Source of the DNA: Paracoccus aestuariivivens
GTDB taxonomy: Bacteria; Pseudomonadota; Alphaproteobacteria; Rhodobacterales; Rhodobacteraceae
Length of the DNA: 64,000 nucleotides
Direction of reading: 5' to 3'
Assembly (NCBI RefSeq): GCF_009711225.1
Contig: NZ_WMIE01000007.1
Coordinates: 124,001-188,000 of the forward strand
The position numbers and the translations under genes are program-made. The notes under the pieces were generated by a model. The model searched no databases. It was not told the origin of the DNA and worked only from the letters and a program-made list of their open reading frames with translations. This document shows, one piece after another, positions 1 through 8,826 of this stretch. Position 1 is the stretch's first letter, and every line of letters begins with the position of its first letter.

Positions 1-29
1 AAAGCAAGAAGCAGAAGGGGCAGGCGCAT
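1..29 (-). CDS. Start of a secreted protein, cut by the window edge
   Basis: Only the first nine codons are inside the window. They read Met-Arg-Leu-Pro followed by a run of leucines and an alanine, which looks like the beginning of a signal peptide. A good ribosome binding site (AAGGAG, about 8 bases before the ATG) supports the start. The gene follows hisG on the same strand after 53 bases, so it may be the last member of the hisS-hisZ-hisG transcript. The product cannot be identified from this fragment. Confidence 0.55.
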
Positions 30-82
30 TGTCGGTCTCCTTCGAAAGGTCCGACCCAACGCCCCTGCCCCGTGAAGGGTTG

Positions 83-760
83 CTAAAGCCCCAGCCGGGT
101 GGCGAAAACCCGCACTTCATCCTCATCCCCGGCGGCGATCGAGCGCAGAAGCGTTGCCTGACTGCGCAGGATCGGTTCCTCGGCGAGGATCTTCAGGTGG
201 TTCGCGCGCAGCGTCTCACCCGAGGAGGTGATATCGGCAATCGCCTCTGCGGTCAGGTTCGCGACCGTGCCTTCGGTCGCGCCTTGGCTGTCCACCAATT
301 GGTAATCGGCCACCTCGTGATCCGAGAGCCATGCCCGCACCAGCCGGTGATACTTGGTCGCGATCCGCAGGCGGAAGCCATGCTCGGCGCGGAAATCGCG
401 GGCGATGGTGGCGAAATCGTCCAGATCGTCGCAATCGGCCCAACAGGAGGGCACCGCCAAAATCAGATCGGCATGGCCGAAGCCCATCGGGGCCAATTCC
501 TCGACATGGCTGCGCCAGCCCGCCAGCTTCTCACGGATCAGGTCGGTGCCGGTCACGCCCATATGGATACGGCCCGCTTTCAACTCGCGCGGGATTTCGC
601 CCGCCGAAAGCAGCACCAGAGAGACGTTTTCCGCCCCCTCGACCCGCCCGGCATATTCCCGTTCCGAGCCTGCGCGCGATAGCTTCACGCCGCGCTCGGC
701 AAACCAGTCAAAGGCCTGCTCCATCAGCCGCCCCTTGGACGGCACGCCCAGCCGGATCAT
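83..760 (-). CDS. hisG: ATP phosphoribosyltransferase, short catalytic form (HisG)
   Basis: This enzyme performs the first step of histidine synthesis, joining ATP and PRPP to give phosphoribosyl-ATP in the cytoplasm. At 225 residues it is the short form, which lacks the C-terminal histidine-binding domain of long HisG and needs the HisZ partner for activity and feedback control. The N-terminus ([11 protein letters not shown]) is the usual HisG opening, and the PRPP-loop region lies around residues 145-170 (LVDSQGATEGT). Its start codon overlaps the stop of hisZ by four bases (ATGA), so the two subunits are probably translationally coupled. Confidence 0.95.
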   Translation of the reverse strand: MIRLGVPSKGRLMEQAFDWFAERGVKLSRAGSEREYAGRVEGAENVSLVLLSAGEIPRELKAGRIHMGVTGTDLIREKLAGWRSHVEELAPMGFGHADLILAVPSCWADCDDLDDFATIARDFRAEHGFRLRIATKYHRLVRAWLSDHEVADYQLVDSQGATEGTVANLTAEAIADITSSGETLRANHLKILAEEPILRSQATLLRSIAAGDEDEVRVFATRLGL

Positions 761-1824
761 GCGAGCCCCCCGAGTTCGTAGACAAGGCCTGGACGGATGA
801 TCCCGCCCACCGCCGGGATGGAACGTCCCTTGGCCTGCCCCAGCACCGCGGCCAGCGCGTCATAGCGCCCGCCCGAGGCGACCGGCGGCCAATCGGCGCG
901 ACCGGCAGCGGCAAAGCTGAAGGTCATGCCGTCGTAATATTCCATCGTATGGCGACCGTGGCTGGCGTCGAAATGGATCGCATCCGTGTCGATGCCACGG
1001 CGCGCGAGGTCCGCAAGGTTGCGTTCCAGCCGGTCCACCGCCTCATGGATATCGGGGATCTCAGTCGCCAGTTGGCGAAGCTGTGCCAGTGCCTGCGGGG
1101 CCGGGGCTTGGACGGCGAAAAGCCGCTCCAGCCGCTCGACCCATTGCGAGGACAAGGGCTGCTCACCCGCATCCGCTTGCAGCCGGTCGATGCGTTCCTG
1201 CATCTCGTCAGGCGAGCGCAGACCGGTCCATGTGGTCGGCGATTCCGAGAAATTCCGCCCCTCGGCAGGCGCGCTGAAGCGCGCGAGCAGACGGGCGAAA
1301 CGTCTGGGCCGCCAGATGTGATGCAGCAGCGCCGCGCGGCGGGCGCCGGACAAAGGCAGCGCGCGGACGGCATCCATCAGCAGGTCCATATCGCCCATGC
1401 TCGCCTGTAAGTTCAGCGGCGCGAGGATGCCGTGGAAAAGCGCGAAGACCTCGGCATCGGCATCCGGATCGCGGGCGAAAAGCTCGAAACCGGCCTGCAA
1501 ATATTCATTGTCGCGCGGATGCTCGGGCTGGTTTTCGCCGTGGTCCTGCTTGCGGAAGACCTCACCCAGATAGCAATAGCGCGCCGGCTCTGCGCCGTTT
1601 TCCATATGCATCTGGACGACGGGAACGGTGAAATCCGGGCGCAGCATGACCTCGCCCCGGATCGGGTCCTGCGTGACATAGGCGCGGGCGCGAATGTCCT
1701 CGCCATACAGATCCAGCAGCGTCTCGGCGGGCAGGAGAAGATCGGGCGCGACCTCCTCGGCCCCGGCGGCGCGAAACGCCGTCAGGATCTGCTGGCCGAT
1801 CGCCTGTTTCTCGCGCTTGCTCAT
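757..1824 (-). CDS. hisZ: ATP phosphoribosyltransferase regulatory subunit (HisZ)
   Basis: HisZ is a catalytically dead paralogue of histidyl-tRNA synthetase that forms the hetero-octameric ATP phosphoribosyltransferase with short HisG and carries the histidine feedback site. The 355-residue product has a class II synthetase-like fold: motif 2-like residues near [13 protein letters not shown] and a conserved C-terminal [12 protein letters not shown] segment. An upstream in-frame start exists at 1896, but the ATG at 1824 was chosen because it begins the family-like sequence MSKREKQ and overlaps the hisS stop by exactly four bases. It lies between hisS, its parent family, and hisG, its partner. 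Confidence 0.93.
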   Translation of the reverse strand: MSKREKQAIGQQILTAFRAAGAEEVAPDLLLPAETLLDLYGEDIRARAYVTQDPIRGEVMLRPDFTVPVVQMHMENGAEPARYCYLGEVFRKQDHGENQPEHPRDNEYLQAGFELFARDPDADAEVFALFHGILAPLNLQASMGDMDLLMDAVRALPLSGARRAALLHHIWRPRRFARLLARFSAPAEGRNFSESPTTWTGLRSPDEMQERIDRLQADAGEQPLSSQWVERLERLFAVQAPAPQALAQLRQLATEIPDIHEAVDRLERNLADLARRGIDTDAIHFDASHGRHTMEYYDGMTFSFAAAGRADWPPVASGGRYDALAAVLGQAKGRSIPAVGGIIRPGLVYELGGLA

Positions 1825-3305
1825 CCCAAGATGCGCCGGACTTCGGCGACCAGATCGCCGCGCGCCACCTCGGTCTGAGCAGGCTGAGCCTTCCATTCCT
1901 CATGGCTGGCTTCGGCTGCGATTTTCGCGCCAAGGATCAGGTCCTTGACCTGCACGACGCCGCGCAAAGCCTCATTTCCGCCTTGGATAATGGCGACGGG
2001 CGAGTTGCGCTTATCGGCATATTTCAACTGGTTGCCGAAGTTCTTCGGGTTGCCCAGATAGACCTCGGCGCGGATGCCCGCAGCGCGCAGTTCGGATGCC
2101 ATGGCGTAATAATCCGCCATGCGGTCGCGATCCATGACCGTGACGACGACTGGGCCCTGCTCGGTCCCGCCCATCAAGCCCTTGGCGCGCAGCGCGGCCA
2201 GCAGGCGGTCAACGCCGATGGATACGCCCGTCGCCGGGACCTTCTGTCCGGTGAAACGCTCGACCAACCCGTCATAGCGCCCACCGCCCGCGACCGAGCC
2301 GAATTGCCGCTTGCGGCCTTTTTCGTCAAGGATTTCAAAGGTCAGTTCGGCCTCGAAGACCGGGCCGGTGTAATAGCCAAGCCCGCGCACGATCGAGGGG
2401 TCGATCACCGCGCGATCCTCGCCCACACCCATCGCCGCCAGCATGTCGCTGATCTGGGCCAGTTCCTCGACCCCCTCGGCGCCGGTGACTGATGCCCCGA
2501 CGGCGGCGCGCAGGTTGGCCAGCGTCGCGGCATTGTCCGCGCCCTTCGAGGTCAGGAAGGCGATGACCGGATCGGCCTGTTCGGGGCGCAGGCCCACCCC
2601 CTCGATCTCGGCCCCGGATTCGTCCTTGCGGCCGGTGGTCAGAAGCTGACGCACGCCCTCTTCGCCGACCTTGTCGAACTTGTCGATGGTGCGCAGAACG
2701 TCATCGGCGGGCTTGCCGCCCTCGACGCCCATGGCTTCCAGAATGCCGTTCAGCACTTTGCGGTTGTTGATGCGGATCAGGTAATCGCCGCGCTGGATCC
2801 CTGCATGCTCAAGCGCACCGGCCAACATGCCGCAGATTTCCGCATCCGCCGCGACCGAGGCGCTGCCGACCGTATCGGCATCGCATTGGTAGAACTGGCG
2901 GAAACGACCCGGCCCCGGCTTTTCATTGCGCCAAACCGGGCCCATCGCATAGCGGCGATAGGGGCTGGGCAGATCGTTCCTGAACTGCGCAGCGACCCGC
3001 GCCAAGGGCGCGGTCAGGTCATAGCGCAGCGCCAGCCAATCGCCCGCACCGCCGCCGGGCACCTCGGCCTCTTGCCATGCGAAGACGCCCGCATTCGGGC
3101 GGTCCACGTCGGGCAGGAACTTTCCCAGCGCCTCGACGGTCTCAACGGCACTGGTTTCCAGAGGCTCGAATCCATGTCGATGGTATACTTCGGCGATACG
3201 GTCGAGCATCTGCTTGCGCTCGGTCACGTCTGCGCCGAAATAGTCACGAAACCCCTTCGGCGTCTCTGCCTTGGGGCGTGGTTGCTTTTTCTGATCTTTC
3301 GCCAT
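1821..3305 (-). CDS. hisS: Histidyl-tRNA synthetase
   Basis: This class II synthetase charges tRNA-His with histidine. The 494-residue protein shows the family opening PKGFRDYFG near residue 17, motif 2 around [20 protein letters not shown] sequence (here [15 protein letters not shown]), the histidine-specific [11 protein letters not shown] motif, the GGGRYDGL motif, and a C-terminal anticodon-binding domain. It is about 70 residues longer than the E. coli enzyme, as in other alphaproteobacterial HisS proteins. It heads a three-gene chain with hisZ and hisG, each pair overlapping by four bases. A gene for a SlyX-like protein diverges 48 bases away. Confidence 0.95.
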   Translation of the reverse strand: MAKDQKKQPRPKAETPKGFRDYFGADVTERKQMLDRIAEVYHRHGFEPLETSAVETVEALGKFLPDVDRPNAGVFAWQEAEVPGGGAGDWLALRYDLTAPLARVAAQFRNDLPSPYRRYAMGPVWRNEKPGPGRFRQFYQCDADTVGSASVAADAEICGMLAGALEHAGIQRGDYLIRINNRKVLNGILEAMGVEGGKPADDVLRTIDKFDKVGEEGVRQLLTTGRKDESGAEIEGVGLRPEQADPVIAFLTSKGADNAATLANLRAAVGASVTGAEGVEELAQISDMLAAMGVGEDRAVIDPSIVRGLGYYTGPVFEAELTFEILDEKGRKRQFGSVAGGGRYDGLVERFTGQKVPATGVSIGVDRLLAALRAKGLMGGTEQGPVVVTVMDRDRMADYYAMASELRAAGIRAEVYLGNPKNFGNQLKYADKRNSPVAIIQGGNEALRGVVQVKDLILGAKIAAEASHEEWKAQPAQTEVARGDLVAEVRRILG

Positions 3306-3353
3306 GGTATGCCTCGGGCTTTTCCATGCGGGGGTCTAACGGATGGAGGATGC

Positions 3354-3569
3354 ATGGACAAGCAGACGCTGGAAAGAACCGAGCGGCTGGAAGAGGCTGT
3401 CGCCCATCTGACGCGGATTGCGGATGATTTATCGTCTGTCGTTGCCCGGCAAGAGGCCGAAATCGCCCGACTAGCCCGCCGTATCGGCATGCTGATGGAG
3501 CGCGAAGCCGAGCGCGAGACGGAAAGCGGAACGATTCCCCTTGCCGACCAGCGCCCGCCGCATTGGTAA
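3354..3569 (+). CDS. SlyX-family small coiled-coil protein
   Basis: The product has 71 residues. Residues 4-55 form a heptad-rich helix (LERTERLEEAVAHLTRIADD and onward), and the tail ends in a PPHW motif, which is the usual signature of the SlyX family. The biochemical role of SlyX is not known. The ATG at 3354 follows a strong GGAGGA site by about 4 bases; the longer in-frame extension upstream runs antisense through hisS and is not real. The gene ends 6 bases before the convergent DUF4177 gene. Confidence 0.85.
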   Translation: MDKQTLERTERLEEAVAHLTRIADDLSSVVARQEAEIARLARRIGMLMEREAERETESGTIPLADQRPPHW

Positions 3570-3575
3570 GACCGC

Positions 3576-4064
3576 TTAGCGGGCCGGTCCCAGACGCGGG
3601 CCGGTCTGCGGCGCGGGTTCGGGCGCGGTCAGCGGAGGTTCGCTGCTACGGGCCTGTTGGGCCGGACGCGGCATGGCGCGCATCGGCTGGCTGAAAGGCG
3701 CACGAACGGGGGCATCATCGGGCGCCTCGAGCGGACTGTCCTCGGGCAATTCGTCCTCGGCCACGGACAGATTCGCAGGCGCTGCGGGTGCGACATATTC
3801 CGCCACGACGGCAGGCTCGGCAGCCTGCTCGGGCTCGAGCGAGCGGCGGAACACCAGAACATTGTGATAGACCGTGGTGCGGCTGGTCAGGCCGGAACGC
3901 TCCTCGGCAGGAAGCGTCTCGGCACGGACATATTCCCAGCCATCGGCGGCCATTTCGTTCAGCGCTCCGGCCAGGGCGACCGAGAAACGCTCGATTCCGG
4001 TCTTTGCGCCCTTGGCCTTTTCACCGCGCGATGGGGCGGGAATGACGGTGTATTCGTAAACCAT
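3576..4064 (-). CDS. DUF4177 domain protein with proline-rich tail
   Basis: The 162-residue product starts with a short DUF4177-like domain (residues 1-75: MVYEYTVIPAPSRGEKAKG, then a helix and DGWEYVRAETLP). These small domains are common and of unknown function. The second half is low-complexity, rich in proline, alanine and acidic residues. An upstream in-frame start at 4223 is possible, but the ATG at 4064 starts exactly at the domain and has a modest AGGAC site. No signal peptide is seen, so it is probably cytoplasmic. It stands alone between a convergent slyX-like gene and the DUF1254 gene. Confidence 0.75.
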   Translation of the reverse strand: MVYEYTVIPAPSRGEKAKGAKTGIERFSVALAGALNEMAADGWEYVRAETLPAEERSGLTSRTTVYHNVLVFRRSLEPEQAAEPAVVAEYVAPAAPANLSVAEDELPEDSPLEAPDDAPVRAPFSQPMRAMPRPAQQARSSEPPLTAPEPAPQTGPRLGPAR

Positions 4065-4182
4065 TGGAACGTCCTGACTGTTCTGTAACCAAAGAGTTAC
4101 GCCAGAAGCGCCCGCAAGAAAAGCGCGACGGCCAAGGTTTGCGTGTGTCGGCGGTTTCCTGTGACCGCGTGACGCGTTTCGG

Positions 4183-5187
4183 CTATTCGACCGGCTCGGG
4201 CGCAGGGAAGGTCCATTTGCCATCCAGAACTTCAGGCTTTGGACGGTAAAGGCGCACCAGATAGTTCCAACCCTCGGTCACCGGCAGGCAGTTCACCACA
4301 TCCACCGCGCAGCCGCCAAACTGGATCGTGGTGCTGCCATCCCCGGCCTGCTTGGCGGTCAGATTGTTGAGCGTGTAGGCGTTCAGATCGTTCGGGTGGT
4401 AGTAACCGTCCGCGCCATAGGCCGAAACCGACCAGAAGCCATCCACCGGAACCTCACCCACTTTCAAGCGATAGACAGTCTTGCCGTCGTTTTTCTCGGG
4501 AAAGAAACTCAGATACAGCGCGTCTTTTTCTGGATTGCCCCCCCAGCCATAGGCGGCTCCGATCAAGTGGCGGATCGGATCGACTTGGTCCTTGGCCCCG
4601 AACATGCCGCGCGTATCGGGTAGAAGCGCCGAAAGCGAAAGCAGCGCCGCACGGGTTTTATCCTGACTGACCTTGTCCCATTCGGGGATCACAAACTCCC
4701 CCTTCGATGCCTGTTCGATGGTGATTCCGTCCTGAACGGCATGGGCCTGTTTCATATCCTCGGGATCATTCGGATTGGCCAGAACGCGGGCTGCGATGGT
4801 CGCATAGCGCGTTCCGGTATCCTCCTTGGTCAGTTCGAATGTCCCCGGCAGGTAATGGACCTGCGGGGCATAGTGGTCCTCGGTGATGACCTGCAACGAG
4901 ACGAAGCGTCCCCCCGTTTCAGGCAGCGTGATCTTGGCAGGACCAGCCTCAAGATCGATCACGGCCGAGGAATAGAGCGTGTCGCGATTCTGGCGGATGA
5001 CTGTCTGGTGATCGATCGGGCTGAGTTCGCGGAAATGCGTAAACTCGCCGATCTTCCCGCCTTTGAGCAGCCCGGCCATGTAAACATCCGACTCGGCCCG
5101 AACGAAATTGTCGGTTGAGACATGGATCGGCTCGGCAAATGCGGCAAAAGGTAGGGCGGCAAGGGTCAGGACAGTCCGTATCGACAT
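4183..5187 (-). CDS. DUF1254/DUF1214 exported protein
   Basis: The 334-residue product has a cleavable signal peptide (MSIRTVLTLAALPFAAFA). The mature part matches the usual layout of a DUF1254 half (NFVRAESDVYMAGLLKGGKI, then QTVIRQNRDTLYSSAVIDL) followed by a DUF1214 half (GFWSVSAYGADGYYHPND and a final NYLVRLYRPKPEVLDGKW segment). The family is widespread and usually periplasmic, with no agreed function. The ATG at 5187 is preferred to a TTG two codons upstream because a GAGG site is correctly spaced from it. The gene is followed at a distance by DUF4177 on the same strand. Confidence 0.85.
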   Translation of the reverse strand: MSIRTVLTLAALPFAAFAEPIHVSTDNFVRAESDVYMAGLLKGGKIGEFTHFRELSPIDHQTVIRQNRDTLYSSAVIDLEAGPAKITLPETGGRFVSLQVITEDHYAPQVHYLPGTFELTKEDTGTRYATIAARVLANPNDPEDMKQAHAVQDGITIEQASKGEFVIPEWDKVSQDKTRAALLSLSALLPDTRGMFGAKDQVDPIRHLIGAAYGWGGNPEKDALYLSFFPEKNDGKTVYRLKVGEVPVDGFWSVSAYGADGYYHPNDLNAYTLNNLTAKQAGDGSTTIQFGGCAVDVVNCLPVTEGWNYLVRLYRPKPEVLDGKWTFPAPEPVE

Positions 5188-5276
5188 GAACAAACCTCAA
5201 AGGGTGGAACGGCCTACCGCATTGTCTCCGGAGTGGCAGACAAATCAAATGATTTCCGCCTCGTGACTTGTCGCCC

Positions 5277-5316
5277 AAAGAAAACCACCCCCGAAGCAAA
5301 ACTTCGCGGGCGGTTT
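5277..5316 (-). terminator. Rho-independent terminator after gatB
   Basis: Read on the minus strand, a 14-base stem (AACCGCCCGCGAAG pairing with CTTCGGGGGTGGTT, with one G-T wobble and one mismatch) closes a TTTTG loop and is followed by a T-rich run. It lies about 20 bases after the gatB stop. Confidence 0.8.
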
Positions 5317-5334
5317 GAATGCGTGTCTAAGGGC

Positions 5335-6849
5335 TTACTGGCCCAGTTTCTGGCTGACCAGATCCTGCACGGCGGCGGGGTTCGCCTTGCCGCCGGTGGC
5401 TTTCAGCACCTGACCGACGAACCAGCCCGCAAGTTTCGGGTTGGCCTTGGCCTTTTCGACCTGAGCCGGGTTCGCGGCGATGATCTCGTCGACGGCCTTT
5501 TCGATCGCGCCAAGGTCGGTGACCTGCTTCATGCCGCGCGCCTCGACAATGGCGGCGGGCTCACCGCCCTCGGTCCAGAGGATCTCGAACAGGTCCTTGG
5601 CGATTTTGCCCGAGATCGAGCCATCCGCGATCAGGTCGATCACGCCGCCAAGCTGCGCCGAGGAAACCGGCGAGGTCTCGACGCTGAGCCCCTCTTTGTT
5701 GAGGCGGCCGAACAGCTCGTTGATGACCCAGTTCGCGGCCATCTTGCCGTCGCGACCCTGCGCCACGGCCTCGAAGAAATTCGCATTCTCGACCTCGGCG
5801 GTCAGCACGCCCGCGTCATATTCCGACAGGCTTAGTTCCTGAACGAAGCGCGCCTTCTTTTCATCGGGCAGTTCGGGCATGTCAGCGGCGATGCCGTCGA
5901 CCCAAGCCTGTTCGATTTCCAAGGGCAGCAGGTCGGGATCGGGGAAGTAGCGGTAATCGTGGGCTTCTTCCTTCGACCGCATGGAACGCGTCTCGCCCTT
6001 GTCCGGATCGTAAAGGCGGGTCTCCTGCACGATTTTGCCGCCATCCTCGATGATGGCGATCTGGCGGCGGGCCTCATATTCGATGGCCGCTTGGATGAAG
6101 CGCAGCGAGTTCATGTTCTTGATCTCGCAGCGGGTGCCCAGATGGCTGAAATCCTGCGTTTCCTGATAGCGCTCATAGGCGCCCGGCGCACAGACCGAGA
6201 CGTTTACGTCGGCGCGCAGGTTACCGTTCTGCATGTTGCCGTCGCAGGTGCCCAGATAGCGCATGATCTGGCGCAGCTTGGCGACATAGGCGGCGGCCTC
6301 TTCGGGGCCACGGATGTCGGGACGGCTGACAATCTCCATCAGCGCGACGCCGGTGCGGTTCAGGTCGACGAAGGACATGTTCGGGTCCATGTCGTGGATC
6401 GACTTACCGGCATCCTGTTCAAGGTGGATGCGCTCGATCCGGACGCGGCGGGCGACGCCGGGGGCCATGTCCACGATCACTTCGCCCTCGCCCACGATGG
6501 GGTGATAAAGCTGGCTGATCTGGTAGCCCTGCGGCAGGTCCGGGTAGAAATAGTTCTTGCGGTCGAAGGCCGAGCGCAGGTTAATCCCGGCCTTCAGGCC
6601 CAGACCGGTGCGGACGGCTTGCGCCACGCAGAATTCGTTGATGACGGGCAGCATTCCCGGCATAGCCGCGTCGACGAAGGCGACATGGCTGTTCGGCTCG
6701 GCGCCGAAGCCGGTCGAGGCACCGGAAAACAGCTTGGCGTTCGAGGCAACCTGAGCGTGGACCTCAAGGCCGATGACCAGTTCCCAGTCCTGTTTCGCAC
6801 CCTGAATGACTTTGGGTTCGGGGGAGGTATAGGTCAGATGGTCAAGCAT
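5335..6849 (-). CDS. gatB: Asp-tRNA(Asn)/Glu-tRNA(Gln) amidotransferase subunit B
   Basis: GatB binds the misacylated tRNA and phosphorylates the aspartate or glutamate so that ammonia from GatA can convert it to asparagine or glutamine. The 504-residue protein has the diagnostic early motif [13 protein letters not shown], the [15 protein letters not shown] segment, [18 protein letters not shown] with its metal-binding residues, and a C-terminal YqeY/GatB tail domain ending in [14 protein letters not shown]. The gene stands alone here; gatC and gatA are not in the window. A terminator follows it. Confidence 0.95.
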   Translation of the reverse strand: MLDHLTYTSPEPKVIQGAKQDWELVIGLEVHAQVASNAKLFSGASTGFGAEPNSHVAFVDAAMPGMLPVINEFCVAQAVRTGLGLKAGINLRSAFDRKNYFYPDLPQGYQISQLYHPIVGEGEVIVDMAPGVARRVRIERIHLEQDAGKSIHDMDPNMSFVDLNRTGVALMEIVSRPDIRGPEEAAAYVAKLRQIMRYLGTCDGNMQNGNLRADVNVSVCAPGAYERYQETQDFSHLGTRCEIKNMNSLRFIQAAIEYEARRQIAIIEDGGKIVQETRLYDPDKGETRSMRSKEEAHDYRYFPDPDLLPLEIEQAWVDGIAADMPELPDEKKARFVQELSLSEYDAGVLTAEVENANFFEAVAQGRDGKMAANWVINELFGRLNKEGLSVETSPVSSAQLGGVIDLIADGSISGKIAKDLFEILWTEGGEPAAIVEARGMKQVTDLGAIEKAVDEIIAANPAQVEKAKANPKLAGWFVGQVLKATGGKANPAAVQDLVSQKLGQ

Positions 6850-6921
6850 GGCATTTCCTTTGGCAAGGTTGCTGCGCTTCTAGGCGCTTGGGACGCGGGT
6901 CGCAAGGGTTAGGGGCGTGTC

Positions 6922-8826
6922 TCAGCGCCCGCCGGGGCGGCCGCGCTCGACGTAATGCGGGATGTCGTCTTCGTTGACTGCGATCGGACCGGCGCTGGGA
7001 CCGTGGGCAAAACGCTCCATCAGGGCGTTTTCCAGCTGGCGGTTCAACTCGCGAGAGCGGGCGATGTATTCGGCGTTGGATTCCAGCGGCACGCCCGGTT
7101 TCCAGACCTCGGCCAATTGGCGCAGACCCGCTCGGTCCATCTGGTAGTAGACCCGCTCAAGCTCGGCCGCCTCGTATTCGGTCAGACCCGCGCGTTCCAG
7201 CACATAGCGCCCTGCCCGCAGCGAACTGTCAAAAACCTCGCGGACGATGTGATCCACCTTGGCGTCGTAAAGCTGGTAGACATTCACCCGATCATAGGCG
7301 CGGGCGACGATGACGATATCGGGCCGGATTTCGCGGGCGATGTGGATCAGACGCAGGTTCGCCGCGGGATCATCGAGGGCCGCGACGAGGATCTGTGCCT
7401 TGTCGATACCTGCCGCGCGCAGGATCTCGGGTCGGGTCGGATCGCCGAAGTAACCCTTGAAGCCAAAGCGGCGCATCACCTGGATCACCTCAAGATCGTG
7501 ATCAAGCACCGTGGTCTGAAAGCCCGACATGGTGACCAGACGGTTCACCACCTGCCCGAAGCGCCCGATCCCCGCGACGATGATCGGCTGCTGTTCCGCA
7601 ATCTCGTCCGGTGGCTCAGAGGCGCGGTCCTCGGCGATCCGGCGTGAGATGTAATCCGACAGGATGAACAGAAGCGGCGTCGCCAACATGGACAGCGCAA
7701 TGACCAGCAGCATCGCCTGCGCCAGTTCGCGCGGCAGGATCGCCAGCGTGACCGCGAATGAAATCAGCACAAACCCGAACTCGCCCGCCTGCGCCAGCGA
7801 TAGGGTGAACAGGGTGCGGTCGCGTCCCTTCAGGCCCGTGACACGGGTGATGACGTAAAGCACCAGCGATTTGATCGCCATCAGCACCACGGTCATGCCG
7901 ATGATGGTGACGGGCCGGTCAAACAGCGTCTGGAAGTTCATCCCCGCCCCGACAGTGATAAAGAACAGCCCCAAAAGCAGCCCTTTGAACGGGGCGATCT
8001 GGGCTTCGAGGTCGTGGCGGAATTCGGAACCGGCCAGCACCACTCCGGCAAGGAAAGTACCAAGCGCAGGGGAAAGCCCCACCATCTCCATCAGCGAGGC
8101 AATGCCCACGACGATCAGCAGCGCAAGTGCGGTGTCCAACTCGCCGACGCGCGACGAGTTGACATAGCGAAACGCGGGACGGACCAGATACTGGCCGATC
8201 AGCACGACGATGGCGACCGCGCCCAGCGTCACCAAGGCCAGCGCCCAGCCCGGTAGCCCATGCAGAAGCGAGGCACTGGCGTGACCTTCTTCGCCGCCTG
8301 TGGCGCCGTGCACCGCCAAAAGCGGCATCAGCGCGATCATCGGGATCACCGCGATGTCCTGCGTCAGCAACACGGCGAACGCGCTGCGCCCGCCTGCCGT
8401 CTGCATCAGCGATTTCTCGGACAGGGTTTGCAGCACGATGGCGGTCGAACTCAGCGACAGGATCATGCCCAATGTCAGCGAGACCTGCCATGTCTGCCCC
8501 ATCAGCAGCGCAACGCCCGCCAGCAGGGCAACCGTGCCAAGGATCTGCATACCGGCCAGTCCCAGCAGCTTGTGGCGCATTTGCCAAAGGGTCCGAGGAT
8601 CAAGTTCGAGCCCGATCAGGAACAGCATCATCACAACGCCGAATTCGGCGAAATGCTGCAGGTCGGCCATCTCGGTGGCGCTGCCTGCCAGTCCCAGAAC
8701 CGGCCCGATCAGGATCCCCGAGATTAGATAGCCCAGAACCGATCCCAGCCCCAGCCGTGCCGATAAGGGCACGGCGATCACCATGGTCAGCAGATAGACC
8801 GTGGCTGCCGGGAGAAAGGATTCCAT
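6922..8826 (-). CDS. Monovalent cation:proton antiporter-2 with TrkA-N domain (KefB/KefC type)
   Basis: The 634-residue protein has a CPA2-type membrane domain of about 12 segments (residues 5-400), with conserved features such as LGYLISGILIGPVLGL and PALGTFLAGVVLAGSEF. A cytosolic Rossmann TrkA-N domain begins at PIIVAGIGRFGQVVNRL (about residue 415) and includes YFGDPTRPEILRAAGI. This build is typical of KefB/KefC-like potassium efflux or related antiporters gated through the nucleotide domain. Whether it responds to glutathione adducts cannot be told; no KefF/KefG ancillary gene is adjacent. Its ATG directly follows the TAG stop of the upstream 992-residue gene, so the two are probably co-transcribed. 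Confidence 0.88.
   Translation of the reverse strand: MESFLPAATVYLLTMVIAVPLSARLGLGSVLGYLISGILIGPVLGLAGSATEMADLQHFAEFGVVMMLFLIGLELDPRTLWQMRHKLLGLAGMQILGTVALLAGVALLMGQTWQVSLTLGMILSLSSTAIVLQTLSEKSLMQTAGGRSAFAVLLTQDIAVIPMIALMPLLAVHGATGGEEGHASASLLHGLPGWALALVTLGAVAIVVLIGQYLVRPAFRYVNSSRVGELDTALALLIVVGIASLMEMVGLSPALGTFLAGVVLAGSEFRHDLEAQIAPFKGLLLGLFFITVGAGMNFQTLFDRPVTIIGMTVVLMAIKSLVLYVITRVTGLKGRDRTLFTLSLAQAGEFGFVLISFAVTLAILPRELAQAMLLVIALSMLATPLLFILSDYISRRIAEDRASEPPDEIAEQQPIIVAGIGRFGQVVNRLVTMSGFQTTVLDHDLEVIQVMRRFGFKGYFGDPTRPEILRAAGIDKAQILVAALDDPAANLRLIHIAREIRPDIVIVARAYDRVNVYQLYDAKVDHIVREVFDSSLRAGRYVLERAGLTEYEAAELERVYYQMDRAGLRQLAEVWKPGVPLESNAEYIARSRELNRQLENALMERFAHGPSAGPIAVNEDDIPHYVERGRPGGR

Noticed and set aside
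2805..3353. N-terminal extension of the SlyX-like protein
   Set aside because: The open frame upstream of 3354 is antisense to hisS and the SlyX family is only about 70 residues long.
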